A stretch of 64,000 nt of DNA, taken from positions 33,480,001-33,544,000 of the forward strand of contig CM075101.1 in assembly GCA_037576195.1 (NCBI GenBank), given 5' to 3'. The position numbers and the translations under genes are program-made. Under the pieces are notes generated by a model. That model did not search any database, was not told the origin of the DNA, and was given only the letters and a program-made list of their open reading frames with translations. Source of the stretch: Phytoseiulus persimilis. Lineage: Eukaryota > Arthropoda > Arachnida > Mesostigmata > Phytoseiidae. The stretch's first letter is position 1. Every line of letters starts with the position of its first letter. Shown here in pieces: positions 63,648 through 64,000 of this stretch.

Positions 63648-64000
63648 CTGTGCCAACACTTGCGTGAATCGACAGAGAAGGCACACAAAGCTATTCGATG
63701 GCGCAGTGCGGGAAGACTCTGGGAACCCGACCGATTTGAAATTTCCGAGGCTACGGCGGTTCCGCTACTCCCCAATTGCGAAGCACTGTTAACAATGCCG
63801 GAGAGACTGAGGTGGAGAGATGCTGGAATATGGGCATCCCGAACGAGTTCATACAAGGAGAGCTCGGTCGGAGCTCCCTCGAGGCCCGGTAAACCATGAA
63901 CGGAACGATGTGTTTCGAACGGATTCGTATTTTCGACCCACACAGGAAGACATTGGTTTCGAGTTGGTGATAACCCACGAAGTCCAAATATACGCTCCGT
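63648..64000. other. Downstream of the RT relic
   Basis: Short frames on both strands. A plus-strand frame at 63660-63899 could be a decayed LINE C-terminus, but no motif confirms it. The minus-strand 63392-63943 frame is antisense to the RT relic. Confidence 0.4.

Noticed and set aside
63392-63943. 183-codon minus-strand frame
   Set aside because: It is antisense to the reverse-transcriptase relic, whose motifs are clear on the plus strand.
1-64000. Prokaryotic genes, CRISPR arrays, phage modules, toxin or viral genes
   Set aside because: No regularly spaced repeats with spacers, no gene clusters with ribosome-binding sites and no viral or toxin motifs; the receptors and the hAT and LINE relics indicate animal DNA.

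Overview
The window looks like eukaryotic, probably arthropod, nuclear DNA of moderate GC content. It is mostly non-coding, with isolated genes and decayed transposable elements on both strands and no operon-like gene packing. The clearest genes are two tandem, intronless class A GPCRs that closely resemble the arthropod RYamide / neuropeptide-Y-like receptors. Sparse genes, single-exon receptors and near-balanced composition would fit a mite or another chelicerate, but that placement is an inference and not something the sequence proves.

Layout. 1-7.3 kb: no recognised gene, a (GA)n microsatellite and a degenerate minisatellite-like repeat. 7.48-10.2 kb: two head-to-tail receptor genes on the + strand, together carrying three single-base +1 frame breaks. 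10.2-19.5 kb: nothing recognised. 19.5-20.5 kb: a dispersed repeat unit and a 761-bp inverted-repeat element whose termini are built from 18-bp tandem units; a related 422-bp copy lies at 29.3-29.7 kb and a partial one at 32.4-32.7 kb. 22.1-22.2 kb: a heptamer-phased minisatellite. 23.35-24.94 kb: a dead hAT-type (ZBED5-like) transposase. 30.4-30.8 kb: a second copy of the repeat seen near 3-4 kb. 32.7-54.1 kb: about 21 kb with no recognised gene, but some short palindromes and G-rich tracts. 54.2-54.7 kb: a weak candidate exon pair. 55.4-56.7 kb (- strand): an intact single-exon ORF for an unrecognised, probably single-pass membrane protein, followed by a polyadenylation signal. 60.58-61.17 kb: three tandem copies of a 210-230 bp repeat. 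62.8-63.65 kb: a catalytically broken LINE-type reverse transcriptase relic.

Functionally, the two receptors form the only set of related genes: an old tandem duplication of a neuropeptide receptor with diverged tails. The other recognisable sequence is transposon debris. I found no CRISPR array, rRNA, convincing tRNA, toxin or viral gene, and no clear evidence of a new multi-gene system. The most unusual items are the receptor pair and the inverted-repeat element family with reiterated sites in its ends.
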